From NCBI GenBank assembly GCA_023268635.1, contig JALQUB010000026.1, positions 1 through 64,000 on the forward strand: a stretch of DNA of 64,000 nucleotides. The letters are read 5' to 3'. Positions within the stretch are counted from its first letter, which is position 1. Each line of letters begins with the position of its first letter. A program made the position numbers and the translations under genes. This document shows positions 1-8,304 of the stretch, piece by piece. The notes beneath the pieces were generated by a model, which saw only the letters and a program-made list of their open reading frames with translations, was not told the DNA's origin and ran no database searches. This DNA comes from Pseudomonadales bacterium. Lineage in GTDB: Bacteria > Pseudomonadota > Gammaproteobacteria > Pseudomonadales > Pseudohongiellaceae.

Positions 1-516
1 CCTGTATAGCCATGATCCCATGGCGAGAACAAAAATACGTAGCGCCCATTCGCGGTGTTTTACAAAATTGCGAGCGCTCGCATAGCGCACGGTCTGAATG
101 CTGCAAATGAATACGCAGCCGCCGTAGAGTGCGAAAGCAAAGTCCATCACCGGACCGCCGATCGTCCGGTTTATTACGATGAAACCTAAACCTGCGATGG
201 CGGTGATGAGTGCCGCTGAGAAAAAGATATAGCCGGTCCATCGATGGAGCATTGGGTAGCGTTTACGAAGCGGGGTGATTAATTGCAATGGGGCCAGCAA
301 GGTAATCACAGCGCCGGTAAGCATATGCGAAAAAATGGCAGCGTTTGGCGTGATCGAACCAGAAGTATACAGGTGAGTTTCTTCGCTGATGTCTAGGGTA
401 AACCCGCGTATTCCGAATTGAGTCGCGTAGTAAACAAAGAGCGTGGCGAGAAAGCCCATGGTAATGACTAGAGCGAGGTTGAGTTTGCTGTCGATTGAAT
501 TAGGCATCTGCAACAT
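1..516 (-). CDS. DUF2306-like membrane protein, 3' end off the window
   Basis: Only the first 172 codons are present; the reading frame stays open to base 1. The start is the ATG at 516, preceded by CGGAGAT about 7 bases upstream; a second ATG at 507 is possible. Hydrophobic segments lie near residues 13-30, 65-80, 95-112 and 125-145. The 'LHRWTGYIF' stretch and, further on, 'FVKHREWALRIF' resemble the conserved HRWxG and RxHREWMxR elements of DUF2306 membrane proteins. No catalytic role is known for that family. It is read in the same direction as pal but lies beyond a terminator, so it is probably a separate unit. The family call comes from motif recall, not a search. Confidence 0.7.
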   Translation of the reverse strand, partial: MLQMPNSIDSKLNLALVITMGFLATLFVYYATQFGIRGFTLDISEETHLYTSGSITPNAAIFSHMLTGAVITLLAPLQLITPLRKRYPMLHRWTGYIFFSAALITAIAGLGFIVINRTIGGPVMDFAFALYGGCVFICSIQTVRYASARNFVKHREWALRIFVLAMGSWLYR

Positions 517-587
517 CGGATATCTCCGCGGCTGTTTTTATTGATTTAACGCCCCCGTGAGGAACTGCCGTGCCAGATATTCAAACA

Positions 588-637
588 GCAAAAAGCCGGT
601 AAGGGAACCCTTGTTTAAGGGACACATTACCGGCTTT
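588..637 (-). terminator. Intrinsic terminator downstream of pal
   Basis: Inverted repeat AAAGCCGGTAA (592-602) and TTACCGGCTTT (627-637). A smaller nested hairpin (CCCTT...AAGGG) sits in the loop. On the minus strand the stem is followed by a short T run, as expected for a factor-independent terminator of pal. Confidence 0.8.
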
Positions 638-678
638 CGATCGCTCCAATAGCGTCCTCGAGAGGGCGCTAGCGGCGA

Positions 679-1218
679 TTAGATACCAACGATTTCTACG
701 CGACGATTCTGCTGATAAGCAGCTTCGGTCTGACCGCGCGATGCAGGGCGCTCTTCACCGTAGCTAACCACTTCGATCTGATTGCGTGCTGCACCATTGA
801 CGATTAGGAAGTTGAGTACGCCATTCGCACGACGCTCACCCAATGCCAAGTTGTATTCGCGAGTACCGCGCTCATCGGCATGGCCTTCGAGACGGATACG
901 CTTGCGAGGATTCGCTGCGAGATCTTTTGCGTGGTAGGTCAATACGTCACGATCGGCTTGACGGAACTCGGCCACGTCGAAGTCGAAGTAAAAAACAGTT
1001 GTGCTGAGTGCATTGCGCATCATGCGCTCTTCGGCTGCGGCAGCCCGGGCGCGAGCCTCTTCTTCCTGTTCTGCGGCGCGGCGTGCAGCGGCGTCAGCAG
1101 CGCTCTCAGTCTCGACGACTTCAGGCGCTTGAGCCTCTTCGCCGGTCGAGCTACAGGCCGCGAGGCCAGATAGCGAGAGAATCAGAATAGCCATTTTCGC
1201 CAGATGTGAGATCTTCAT
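679..1218 (-). CDS. pal: Peptidoglycan-associated lipoprotein Pal (OmpA-like)
   Basis: Outer-membrane lipoprotein of 179 aa that would bind peptidoglycan through its OmpA-like domain and partner with TolB. The start chosen is the ATG at 1218, which follows AGGAGC; an upstream in-frame ATG at 1254 would put 12 extra residues before the signal peptide. Residues 1-21 are a lipoprotein signal ending LSGLAAC, with Cys22 as the lipidated residue. A charged, Ala/Glu-rich linker follows, then an OmpA/MotB domain from about residue 80 with 'GHADERG', 'LGERRA' and 'QNRRVEI' elements. Pal is normally last but one in a tolQRAB-pal-cpoB cluster; here no tol gene or cpoB is adjacent. It could therefore be a second Pal-like lipoprotein. 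Confidence 0.85.
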   Translation of the reverse strand: MKISHLAKMAILILSLSGLAACSSTGEEAQAPEVVETESAADAAARRAAEQEEEARARAAAAEERMMRNALSTTVFYFDFDVAEFRQADRDVLTYHAKDLAANPRKRIRLEGHADERGTREYNLALGERRANGVLNFLIVNGAARNQIEVVSYGEERPASRGQTEAAYQQNRRVEIVGI

Positions 1219-1608
1219 TTTAGCTCCTGCTAGTATTAAATTTGACGTGGGCATTGATCCAAGCTTGTATCAATTTTTACAAGGACAAAAGCATATAGCA
1301 TTCATCTTGCGATTACTACCTGAGTCTAGCATATTTTAAATCATCCAAAATCGGCCACAGGGCACGTCATTGCTGAGGTTTATCCCTGTCGCAGCCTACG
1401 AAGTACGGCGGTAATGAGGCAGAAGCCAAAAATCGAGCAAGCGTTCGATTTTTGCTTATCAAGGCTCACCAATAGTGCTAGTCTTGAGGCCTAATTAGGG
1501 TCAAGCTAGGCACTAATCACTCAATCGAACATTGGTCACCGCTTGGTTCATGGTTTTGCCTCGCGGGGCATCAGTTAGACTGCAGATTATCGACATAGGA
1601 GACACACC
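1219..1608. other. Intergenic region between pal and an acyl-CoA dehydrogenase
   Basis: About 390 bases between divergent genes, so it should hold promoters for both. I see no convincing ORF. It contains the hairpin at 1427-1454 and an AGGAGA ribosome binding site at about 1597-1602 for the rightward gene. I could not pick out a confident -35/-10 pair. Confidence 0.5.
1427..1454. repeat. AT-rich inverted repeat (hairpin)
   Basis: CAAAAATCGA (1427-1436) and TCGATTTTTG (1445-1454) are perfect 10-base complementary arms around an 8-base spacer. A-run then T-run symmetry could make it a weak bidirectional terminator or a protein binding site. No family of regulator is suggested by the sequence alone. 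Confidence 0.5.
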
Positions 1609-2808
1609 GTGAATGCAGATTTCACAGCGGAAGAGCTAGCCTTTCAGGCGGAAGTACGCGAATTCCTCACTAACGAATTTCCAGCAGAATTGAAGGCGAA
1701 GGTTGATAACCGCATCCGCCTAAGCAAAGAAGAAATCGTTCGCTGGCAGAAAATCCTCTATAAAAAGGGTTGGATGGCGCCTAACTGGCCGAAGGAATAT
1801 GGTGGCACGGGGTGGACTCCTACCCAGAAATATATTTTCAGTACCGAAATGGGACTTGTTGGCGCTCCCGAAGCGACGCCGTTCGGTGTGACCATGGTCG
1901 CGCCGGTCATCATGGCGTATGGCACGGAAGAACAGAAGCAGCGCTTCCTGCCAGATATTCTCGAAAGCAATGTCTGGTGGTGCCAGGGCTATTCGGAGCC
2001 GAATGCCGGTTCTGACCTGGCATCTCTCAAGACGATGGCAGTGCGTGATGGTGACCACTATGTCGTTAACGGTAATAAGACATGGAATACCTACGGGCAG
2101 TATGCCGACTGGATTTTCTGTCTCGTACGCACGGATAACAGCGTGAAGAAGCAGGAAGGCATCAGCTTCCTGCTTATCGATATGAAATCGCCAGGCGTTT
2201 CGCTGAAGCCTATTGTGCTCTTGGATGGCCATGCCGAAGTGAATGAGGTCTTCTTCGACGACGTCCGCGTCCCTGCGGAAAACTTGATCGGTGAAGAGAA
2301 CAAAGGCTGGACGTACGCGAAAGTCTTGCTGACTCACGAGCGAACCAATATCGCGGGCGTGCCACGTTCCAAGCGTCGTCTCGCCTCGCTCATGCGCACA
2401 GCAGCCCAGACTGACGACGGATTCGGTGGGACTATGGCCGAAAACGCAGGCTTTAAGGCGCAATTGGCTGAAGTGGAAATCGAATTACAGGCTCTGGAAA
2501 CTGCAGAGCTGCGTACACTGGCAGCACTTAGTGTTGGCAAGGCTCCCGGGCCAGAATCATCAATCTTAAAAATTGTTGGCTCAGAGTTAGCTCAAAAGAT
2601 GGATGAGCTGGCGGTGGAACTTGCAGGCTATAACTGTCTGCCATTTGTGCCGGAACAATTCGAAGACGGCTTCGAAGGCGAACCGATGGGGCCTGGAACA
2701 TCTGCCGGAGCCGCACTCACCTATTTCAATAACCGCAAGCTTTCAATATTCGGCGGTTCTAATGAGGTTCAGCGCAACATCATCAGCAAGGCGGTGCTGG
2801 GGCTGTAA
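1609..2808 (+). CDS. Acyl-CoA dehydrogenase, large-type subunit of a paired enzyme
   Basis: FAD-dependent alpha,beta-dehydrogenation of an acyl-CoA (399 aa). GTG start at 1609 after AGGAGA. The 'WCQGYSEPNAGSDLASL' block (about 124-140) is the FAD/substrate-binding signature of the larger partner in heteromeric acyl-CoA dehydrogenases. Glu244 in 'THERTNIAG' sits where isovaleryl-CoA dehydrogenase carries its helix-G catalytic base. The C-terminal 'FGGSNEVQRNI' lacks the Glu used by medium-chain enzymes. The next gene is a smaller, divergent acyl-CoA dehydrogenase, as in the alpha2beta2 enzymes described for actinobacterial steroid side-chain degradation. The substrate is unknown; branched, aromatic or steroid-derived acyl-CoAs are possible. 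Confidence 0.88.
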   Translation: MNADFTAEELAFQAEVREFLTNEFPAELKAKVDNRIRLSKEEIVRWQKILYKKGWMAPNWPKEYGGTGWTPTQKYIFSTEMGLVGAPEATPFGVTMVAPVIMAYGTEEQKQRFLPDILESNVWWCQGYSEPNAGSDLASLKTMAVRDGDHYVVNGNKTWNTYGQYADWIFCLVRTDNSVKKQEGISFLLIDMKSPGVSLKPIVLLDGHAEVNEVFFDDVRVPAENLIGEENKGWTYAKVLLTHERTNIAGVPRSKRRLASLMRTAAQTDDGFGGTMAENAGFKAQLAEVEIELQALETAELRTLAALSVGKAPGPESSILKIVGSELAQKMDELAVELAGYNCLPFVPEQFEDGFEGEPMGPGTSAGAALTYFNNRKLSIFGGSNEVQRNIISKAVLGL

Positions 2809-2862
2809 AGCTCCCCGACTAGCTTCATGCATGTTCATCACTAATTCGAAAGAGGTTTGACA

Positions 2863-3996
2863 GTGGATTTTTCATATTCAGAAGAGCAGCAGATGCTGCA
2901 AGAAAGTGTTCAGAAGTTTGTCCTTCAAAAATACGACTTCGGCACACGCGATGAAATAATTAAAACGGATGCCGGTTATAGTTCTGATAACTGGTCGCTC
3001 TTCGCAGAGCTCGGATGGTTAACCGTGCCCTTCAAAGAGGAAGACGGTGGCTTCGGTGGTCATGCGGTCGACCTGATGGTCATGATGGAAGAGTTTGGCA
3101 AAGGCATGTTGGTCGAGCCCTATTTGTCGGCAGCCGTCATGGGCGGCACTCTGATCGCTGATTTGGGTAGCGATGAACAGAAGTCGGCCTTGATTCCACA
3201 GATTATGGAGGGGGGATTGATCACTGCAGTGGCATATGCTGAACAGGGGAGTCGTTTCAATCCTTTCAATGTGACTACAAGCGCGAAAGCCGATGGCGAT
3301 GATGTGGTCCTCAATGGCGTCAAGACTGCTGTGCTCGGTGCGCCGAATGCAAAAATTCTTATAGTGACTGCGCGCGAGTCGGGCGCGGACACTGATGCTG
3401 AAGGAATCGCTGTCTACTTAGTAGATGCAGCAGCCGAAGGCGTTGCTATTAAGCCCTTCACTACGATAGATGGAAGGAAGTCAGGTGACGTCAGCCTCGA
3501 TAATGTCCGCGTGCCTTCGACCGCACGTCTGGGCGCAGCGGGAGCTGCGAGTTCTGCACTGGCTGCCATGATTGACCGTGCTGCTCTCGCAGTCGCTGCG
3601 GAAGCAGTGGGAGCGATGGACTCATTGCTTGCTAAGACTGTGGAATACAGTAAGACGCGCAAGCAATTTGGCACCGCGATAGGCACGTTCCAAGCGCTTC
3701 AGCATCGCATGGCGGATATGTTTATTCAGTGCCAGTTGGCTCGTTCTATTGTTGTTCGCGCGGCGATGGTTTTGGATAGCGACGACGATGCTTCGATTAA
3801 AACCAAGGCAGTCTCATCGGCCAAGGCGCGAGTTGGCAAAGCTATTCGCTTGGTAGGCCAGGAAGCAGTTCAAATTCACGGCGGCATCGGTGTGACGGAT
3901 GAGCTCGACGTGGGTCATTTATTCAAGCGTGTCACAGCATTGGATCTCATGTTTGGCAACGCGGAGTATCATCTCCAGCGCTTTGCTTCACTCTAA
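2863..3996 (+). CDS. Acyl-CoA dehydrogenase, small-type partner subunit
   Basis: 377 aa, read 54 bases after the larger subunit. I place the start at the GTG at 2863, because AGAGG (2851-2855) is 7 bases upstream; an in-frame TTG at 2857 is too close to that site. The protein keeps late FAD-contact motifs, 'TRKQFGTAIGTFQALQH' (about 265-281) and 'QIHGGIGVTDE' (about 347-357). It lacks the E-P-x-A-G-S-D block and both usual catalytic Glu positions. That pattern fits the non-catalytic partner of a heterotetrameric acyl-CoA dehydrogenase that helps complete the flavin sites. Expected to act with the product of the gene at 1609. Confidence 0.85.
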   Translation: MDFSYSEEQQMLQESVQKFVLQKYDFGTRDEIIKTDAGYSSDNWSLFAELGWLTVPFKEEDGGFGGHAVDLMVMMEEFGKGMLVEPYLSAAVMGGTLIADLGSDEQKSALIPQIMEGGLITAVAYAEQGSRFNPFNVTTSAKADGDDVVLNGVKTAVLGAPNAKILIVTARESGADTDAEGIAVYLVDAAAEGVAIKPFTTIDGRKSGDVSLDNVRVPSTARLGAAGAASSALAAMIDRAALAVAAEAVGAMDSLLAKTVEYSKTRKQFGTAIGTFQALQHRMADMFIQCQLARSIVVRAAMVLDSDDDASIKTKAVSSAKARVGKAIRLVGQEAVQIHGGIGVTDELDVGHLFKRVTALDLMFGNAEYHLQRFASL

Positions 3997-4014
3997 AAGT
4001 CCGATAAGACGCGT

Positions 4015-4725
4015 ATGAGTGAACTCATTCTTGTCCGCCACGGACAGGCGTCCTTTGGTGCTGAGTCTTATGACAAGCTCAGCCCGAAGGGTGTTGAACA
4101 AGCGAGAATCCTTGCCCAGCACTGGGAAGCGCTGGGTGAGCGTTTCGATCATATCTACAGTGGTAATCTGTTAAGACAAAGAGAAACTGCTCAAGAACTC
4201 CTCTCCCTCGTAAATGGTAAGCCAGAAGCCTCCGAACAGCTCGCTGGATTTAACGAATACAATGGCGACCCTCTGATACAGACTCATTTACGCGATGAGC
4301 GTGAGGCGGGTAATGGTTCGGAACAATTGACTTGGCCAATCCGTGACGAGCGGCAGTTCCAGAAGGTGTTCGAAGTTGCCACCGCACGTTGGATTCGAGG
4401 AGATTTGGACCCTCGAGATGACATCGAGGGTTTCGAGCATTGGGCCGACTTCAAATTTCGCGTTTACTCAGCGATGGACGAAGTGATGGCGCGTCATGCA
4501 AATGGGAGCCGCGTCATTATTTCTACTTCGGGCGGTGTCATAGCCATGGCCCTGCAGAGGGTGCTAAATTTCCCAGACGAACACGTAATTGCAACGAATT
4601 GGATGGTGCGCAATAGTTCGGTAACTCGAATCATCTATGGCAATGGCAAATTGTCCTTAACTCAGTTTAATAATCTGGCGCATCTCGAAAGCCCGGAAAA
4701 TAAGCATAAGATCACCTACCGCTGA
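4015..4725 (+). CDS. Histidine phosphatase-fold protein lacking the second catalytic His
   Basis: 236 aa, branch-1 histidine phosphatase (phosphoglycerate mutase-like) fold. The phosphate-accepting RHG motif is at residues 8-10 in 'LVRHGQASF'. The usual second catalytic His, in an S-H-G-G turn, is replaced: the sequence here reads 'ISTSGGVIAM'. Some members of the superfamily share this Thr-Ser-Gly-Gly version. It starts 18 bases after the second acyl-CoA dehydrogenase and is followed by a phosphotransferase-fold gene. This suggests a co-transcribed catabolic unit. Its substrate cannot be told from sequence; given the missing His it may be slow, or bind a ligand rather than turn it over. Confidence 0.8.
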   Translation: MSELILVRHGQASFGAESYDKLSPKGVEQARILAQHWEALGERFDHIYSGNLLRQRETAQELLSLVNGKPEASEQLAGFNEYNGDPLIQTHLRDEREAGNGSEQLTWPIRDERQFQKVFEVATARWIRGDLDPRDDIEGFEHWADFKFRVYSAMDEVMARHANGSRVIISTSGGVIAMALQRVLNFPDEHVIATNWMVRNSSVTRIIYGNGKLSLTQFNNLAHLESPENKHKITYR

Positions 4726-4751
4726 GCGAGGCCTCGCCGCGGTATTAGAGG

Positions 4752-5873
4752 GTGACAAGAACAAGCAGAGGAAATGCTTTGACGACCAGTAGCCCAGCAA
4801 AAAAAGACTTAGTGGACCAGGCGGGAAACATTCGAGAGGGCGAAGAGCTCGACCTCGATGTGCTGCGACAATATTTGGAACCTATCTTGGGATCCAAAGC
4901 ATCCAATTTACAGCTTAAACAGTTCCCCGGTGGGTTTTCTAATTTAACCTATTTATTGAGTAGCGGCGATGAGCGCTGGGTGCTGAGGAGACCCCCGTTC
5001 GGCAGCAAGGTGAAATCGGCTCATGATATGTCGCGAGAATTTAAGATTCTATCGGCGTTGGAGGGAGTGTTCCCATACGGGCCGAAGCCGGTACATTTTT
5101 GCGATGATCAATCGGTGCTCGGCTGCGATTTTTATTTAATGAGTTATATCGAGGGGTTAGTTATTCGTAGAGAGTATCCTGCGGCCCTGAATTTTTCCGC
5201 TGAACAGGTGCGCGAGCAGCTGTTTAATTTCTTCGATGTGCTGTCTGAGTTGCATTCTGTAGATTTGGTTGAGGCGGGTCTGGACACGTTCGGACGACCA
5301 CAAGGTTATGTTCAACGACAAGTGGACGGTTGGTGTAAGCGCTGGATGGATGCGGTCACGCCTGATACGGTGAATTGCGATTCGACGATGCAGTGGTTGC
5401 AAGACAATATGCCTACCGAGAGCGGTAAGGCGAGTGTGATCCACAACGATTACAAGACGGACAATGTCATTTTTTCACTAGAAAACCCGATGCAGGTCAT
5501 TGGCATTCTAGATTGGGAAATGGCCACGGTGGGCGACCCACTCATGGACCTTGGTTGCACCCTGGGATATTGGGTGCAGATGGATGACCCTGATTTCTTT
5601 CGTCAATATCGAACGATGCCGAGTGATGTCCCGGGCGCGCCTACACGTGCTGAGATCGTGAGTCGCTTTCAAGAAAAGACAGGACTGTCCGTTGATAATT
5701 TCGCATTCTATTTCGTGTTCGGTTTGTTCCGTTTAGGAGTGATTGGGCAGCAGATTTATTATCGTTACTATCACGGCCTGACTAAGGATGAGCGCTTCGC
5801 GATGATGGTAAACAAGACCGACGTGCTACAACGGATGAGTGAAATGATTATGCGCGGTGAAATCACTTCATAA
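4752..5873 (+). CDS. APH/choline-kinase-fold phosphotransferase, ACAD11 N-domain-like
   Basis: 373 aa kinase-fold protein. 'GGFSNLTYLL' near residue 58 fits the nucleotide-binding loop. 'HNDYKTDN' is the catalytic H-x-D-x4-N loop, and 'LDWEMATVGDP' supplies the metal-binding Asp. Animal ACAD10/ACAD11 fuse such a domain to an acyl-CoA dehydrogenase and process 4-hydroxyacyl-CoAs by phosphorylation. Here the kinase-like and dehydrogenase genes are separate but in one run, which makes a similar role possible (inference). The start is uncertain: GTG at 4752 has a weak upstream site, while TTG at 4779 follows AGAGGA at good spacing and would remove nine residues. Confidence 0.82.
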   Translation: MTRTSRGNALTTSSPAKKDLVDQAGNIREGEELDLDVLRQYLEPILGSKASNLQLKQFPGGFSNLTYLLSSGDERWVLRRPPFGSKVKSAHDMSREFKILSALEGVFPYGPKPVHFCDDQSVLGCDFYLMSYIEGLVIRREYPAALNFSAEQVREQLFNFFDVLSELHSVDLVEAGLDTFGRPQGYVQRQVDGWCKRWMDAVTPDTVNCDSTMQWLQDNMPTESGKASVIHNDYKTDNVIFSLENPMQVIGILDWEMATVGDPLMDLGCTLGYWVQMDDPDFFRQYRTMPSDVPGAPTRAEIVSRFQEKTGLSVDNFAFYFVFGLFRLGVIGQQIYYRYYHGLTKDERFAMMVNKTDVLQRMSEMIMRGEITS

Positions 5874-5929
5874 TTACCTTCGAGCTATGAAATTTATTAA
5901 CTAAAAGTAACTCCCGAGAGGCATGAAAC

Positions 5930-6721
5930 ATGAACTTAGCATTGAATGATCTGTTCTCAGTGGCCGGCAAGGTTGCCGTCGTCACTGGTGGATCTCGGGG
6001 TATTGGCAAGATGATCGCTACTGGTTTTGTCGCCAATGGTGTGAAGACCTATATCACCGCTCGCAAGGCCGAGGCTTGTCTCGAGACCGCAGAAGAGCTT
6101 TCAGCGCTAGGTGAGTGCATCGCATTGCCGGCCGATTTATCGACGAAAGAGGGGCGAGAGGTATTCGTCAATGAAATCAAAGCCCGTGAGAATAAGATCG
6201 ATATCCTAGTGAATAATGCGGGCGCGGCATGGGGGGCGCCATTCGAGGAGTATCCCGACGAGGGCTACGATAAGGTGATGGATATTAACGTGAAGGCGAT
6301 ATTCACACTCACACGCGACCTCATGCCCTTGTTGACTCAAGGCGCGAGTCAACAAAATCCAAGCCGTGTGATCAATATTGGTTCGATCGATGGTCTCCGA
6401 GTCTCGACGATGGATAACTTCGCTTACGGTGCGAGCAAGGCTGCGGTGCATTTTTTGACAAAGAATCTCGCATTGCGTCTTGGGCCGAAGGGCGTCACCG
6501 TGAATGCAATCGCTCCTGGTGCTTTCCAGAGTCATATGATGAATGCGACTCTCGAAAAATTTAAGGACAAGATCGAAGACGAAAATCCATTGGGTAGGAT
6601 CGGCTCGCCAGAAGATATGGCGGGATTGGCGCTCTACCTCGCCTCTAATGCCTCGAGGTATATGACGGGACAAGTTATCGCGTTAGATGGTGGTCGCCAT
6701 ATAGGTGCACGCCAAGATTAA
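5930..6721 (+). CDS. Short-chain dehydrogenase/reductase
   Basis: 263 aa classical SDR. The N-terminal Rossmann motif is 'TGGSRGIG'. 'NNAGAAWG' is the conserved NNAG element, Ser is in 'INIGSIDG' and the Tyr-Lys pair is in 'YGASKAAV'. 'APGAFQSHM' is the PG element after the active site. Likely reduces or oxidises a 3-oxo or 3-hydroxy group with NAD(P)(H). It lies 56 bases after the phosphotransferase gene and is probably part of the same acyl-CoA catabolic run. It resembles FabG-type or 3-hydroxyacyl dehydrogenases but the substrate is not determined by sequence. Confidence 0.88.
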   Translation: MNLALNDLFSVAGKVAVVTGGSRGIGKMIATGFVANGVKTYITARKAEACLETAEELSALGECIALPADLSTKEGREVFVNEIKARENKIDILVNNAGAAWGAPFEEYPDEGYDKVMDINVKAIFTLTRDLMPLLTQGASQQNPSRVINIGSIDGLRVSTMDNFAYGASKAAVHFLTKNLALRLGPKGVTVNAIAPGAFQSHMMNATLEKFKDKIEDENPLGRIGSPEDMAGLALYLASNASRYMTGQVIALDGGRHIGARQD

Positions 6722-6745
6722 GAGCGAAGAGTAAGGAGCCAGTCG

Positions 6746-7384
6746 GTGTCGCAGTCTTCTCAATCAATTCCGGGTTTTTTGGTAGTCACTGCCGCTTTTG
6801 TTAGCGGCTTCTGCATTATGACAGTTGAGATGCTCGGTGCGCGCATCATGGCGCCTTATTTCGGCGGCAGTCTCTCCGTATGGGGCAGCATCTTAACGGT
6901 GTTCATGTTGGCTCTGGCTTGCGGCTATCTTATCGGTGGCAGGCTCTCGGCGCGGCATCCCAGTCTAGTGAGCTATTCGCTATTCTTCCTCGGGGCAGCC
7001 GGCATGTGCCTGCCTATAATTTTCTTTGCCGATGAAATCATGCGACCCATCTTCCTCGCTTTTGAAGATCCCCGCTATGGATCCTTGTTGGCATCTATGT
7101 TTCTTTACTTCATACCGACGACGATTCTCGGCATGATTTCGCCTTACTCCATTCGACTCCTTGTTGAGAATAGTCATCACAGCGGTCAAAAAGCGGGTCT
7201 GCTCTTCTTCGTCTCGACGATAGGGAGCGCCGCGGGGACTTTAGGCACTTCTTTTTATTTAGTACTCTGGTTCGAGGTTAATGAAATAGTTCTCGGTACT
7301 GCCGGCGCTCTAACGCTTATGGGCGCTTTGTTGCTCATGGTAGGGATCACAGGGAAAGAGAAGGCTCATGCGAAGAACGCGTAG
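6746..7384 (+). CDS. Membrane half of a split MFS/spermidine-synthase-like pair
   Basis: 212 aa integral membrane protein starting at a GTG behind AAGGAG. Hydrophobic helices lie near residues 10-32, 46-65, 72-92, 105-125, 145-165 and 175-200. Many bacteria carry a single 'fused MFS/spermidine synthase' protein; here the membrane portion is its own gene. The next gene begins 17 bases before this one ends, in another frame, and supplies the methyltransferase-fold portion. The tight overlap suggests translational coupling and a physical complex. Transport activity is not demonstrated for this family. Confidence 0.75.
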   Translation: MSQSSQSIPGFLVVTAAFVSGFCIMTVEMLGARIMAPYFGGSLSVWGSILTVFMLALACGYLIGGRLSARHPSLVSYSLFFLGAAGMCLPIIFFADEIMRPIFLAFEDPRYGSLLASMFLYFIPTTILGMISPYSIRLLVENSHHSGQKAGLLFFVSTIGSAAGTLGTSFYLVLWFEVNEIVLGTAGALTLMGALLLMVGITGKEKAHAKNA

Positions 7385-8273
7385 TCCAGTATCTATTGTT
7401 TTTATTTTCACATTTGGCTTGTTGCTCGGCTGGCAAGCGGCAGGTGCGGAAGTGCTACACGAAGAGCGCTCCTTATACCGTGACATTACGGTGACGCAGG
7501 AAGGGAATCGACGCTGCTTGGTTTTTAATGTGCACCGAGGCGACCGTAATCAAACCTGTATGAATACAGCGAATCCAGAACGCTTGGTTTTCGAATATGC
7601 AAAAATGACCTTTGCTGGATTACTACTCATGCCCGAACCCAAGCGCATCTTAATCGCCGGCTTAGGGGGAGGCTCGCTGCCAATGACGCTTACCAAACTC
7701 TATCCGGAGACGAGGATAGATGTCATCGAGATTGATCAAGCTGTTGTGAATGTGGCGAAGGAGTACTTCGATTTTGAGGAGACTGAAAACGTAAAGGTTA
7801 TCGTCAACGATGCGCGGGTTTATGTGAAAAGGGCTGGGCTATTGGATCAGCGCTATGATTTTGTCATCCTAGATGCATTCACCGGCGATTATATCCCTGA
7901 ACATCTTCTGACGAAGGAGTTCCTCGAAGAGGTCAGGGCGGTGATGACTCCAGATGGCATTCTTGTCGCCAACACATTTTCGACGAGTCGCTTTTATGAC
8001 CACGAGTCAGCAACGTATCAAAGAGTGTTCGGTGAGTTCTTTAATTTTAAACTACCCAGTTCGGGCAACAGAATCATTATCGCTAGGGAAGAGACTCTGC
8101 CTGCTCGGGGAGCGTTAATGGAAGTAGCCCGAGAACTAGCGCCGAGGGTTGAGCGCTTTGGTGTGCCCCTTTTGGAGTACCCTAATCGGCTATCTACACG
8201 AATAGATTGGGATATGAGTAGGCGGGTTCTGACCGATCAGTATTCCCCGTCCAACTTGCTGCGAGATAACTAA
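7368..8273 (+). CDS. Spermidine synthase-like (aminopropyltransferase-fold) protein
   Basis: 301 aa. An N-terminal hydrophobic segment (about residues 8-25) is followed by a Rossmann-like fold typical of spermidine synthase relatives: 'ILIAGLGGGSLPMTL' binds the nucleotide part of decarboxylated SAM, 'VIEIDQAVV' has the acidic residue at the end of beta-2, and 'ILDAFTGDYIPEHL' fits the catalytic Asp loop. The export or anchor segment and the neighbouring membrane gene set it apart from cytosolic SpeE. Polyamine synthesis is therefore doubtful. Best described as a membrane-associated spermidine-synthase-like enzyme of unknown substrate. Last gene of the run; a terminator follows at 8279. Confidence 0.78.
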   Translation: MRRTRSPVSIVFIFTFGLLLGWQAAGAEVLHEERSLYRDITVTQEGNRRCLVFNVHRGDRNQTCMNTANPERLVFEYAKMTFAGLLLMPEPKRILIAGLGGGSLPMTLTKLYPETRIDVIEIDQAVVNVAKEYFDFEETENVKVIVNDARVYVKRAGLLDQRYDFVILDAFTGDYIPEHLLTKEFLEEVRAVMTPDGILVANTFSTSRFYDHESATYQRVFGEFFNFKLPSSGNRIIIAREETLPARGALMEVARELAPRVERFGVPLLEYPNRLSTRIDWDMSRRVLTDQYSPSNLLRDN

Positions 8274-8278
8274 GCTCT

Positions 8279-8304
8279 TTCCAACGCTATCGAGTTGGAA
8301 TTTT
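8279..8304. terminator. Terminator between convergent genes
   Basis: TTCCAAC (8279-8285) and GTTGGAA (8294-8300), a 7-base stem with an 8-base loop followed by TTTT on the plus strand. It ends the rightward run and touches the stop codon of the leftward fnr gene. Confidence 0.65.

Noticed and set aside
7368-8273. A true cytosolic spermidine synthase SpeE
   Set aside because: The protein has an N-terminal membrane or export segment and is coupled to a membrane gene; no speD is adjacent.
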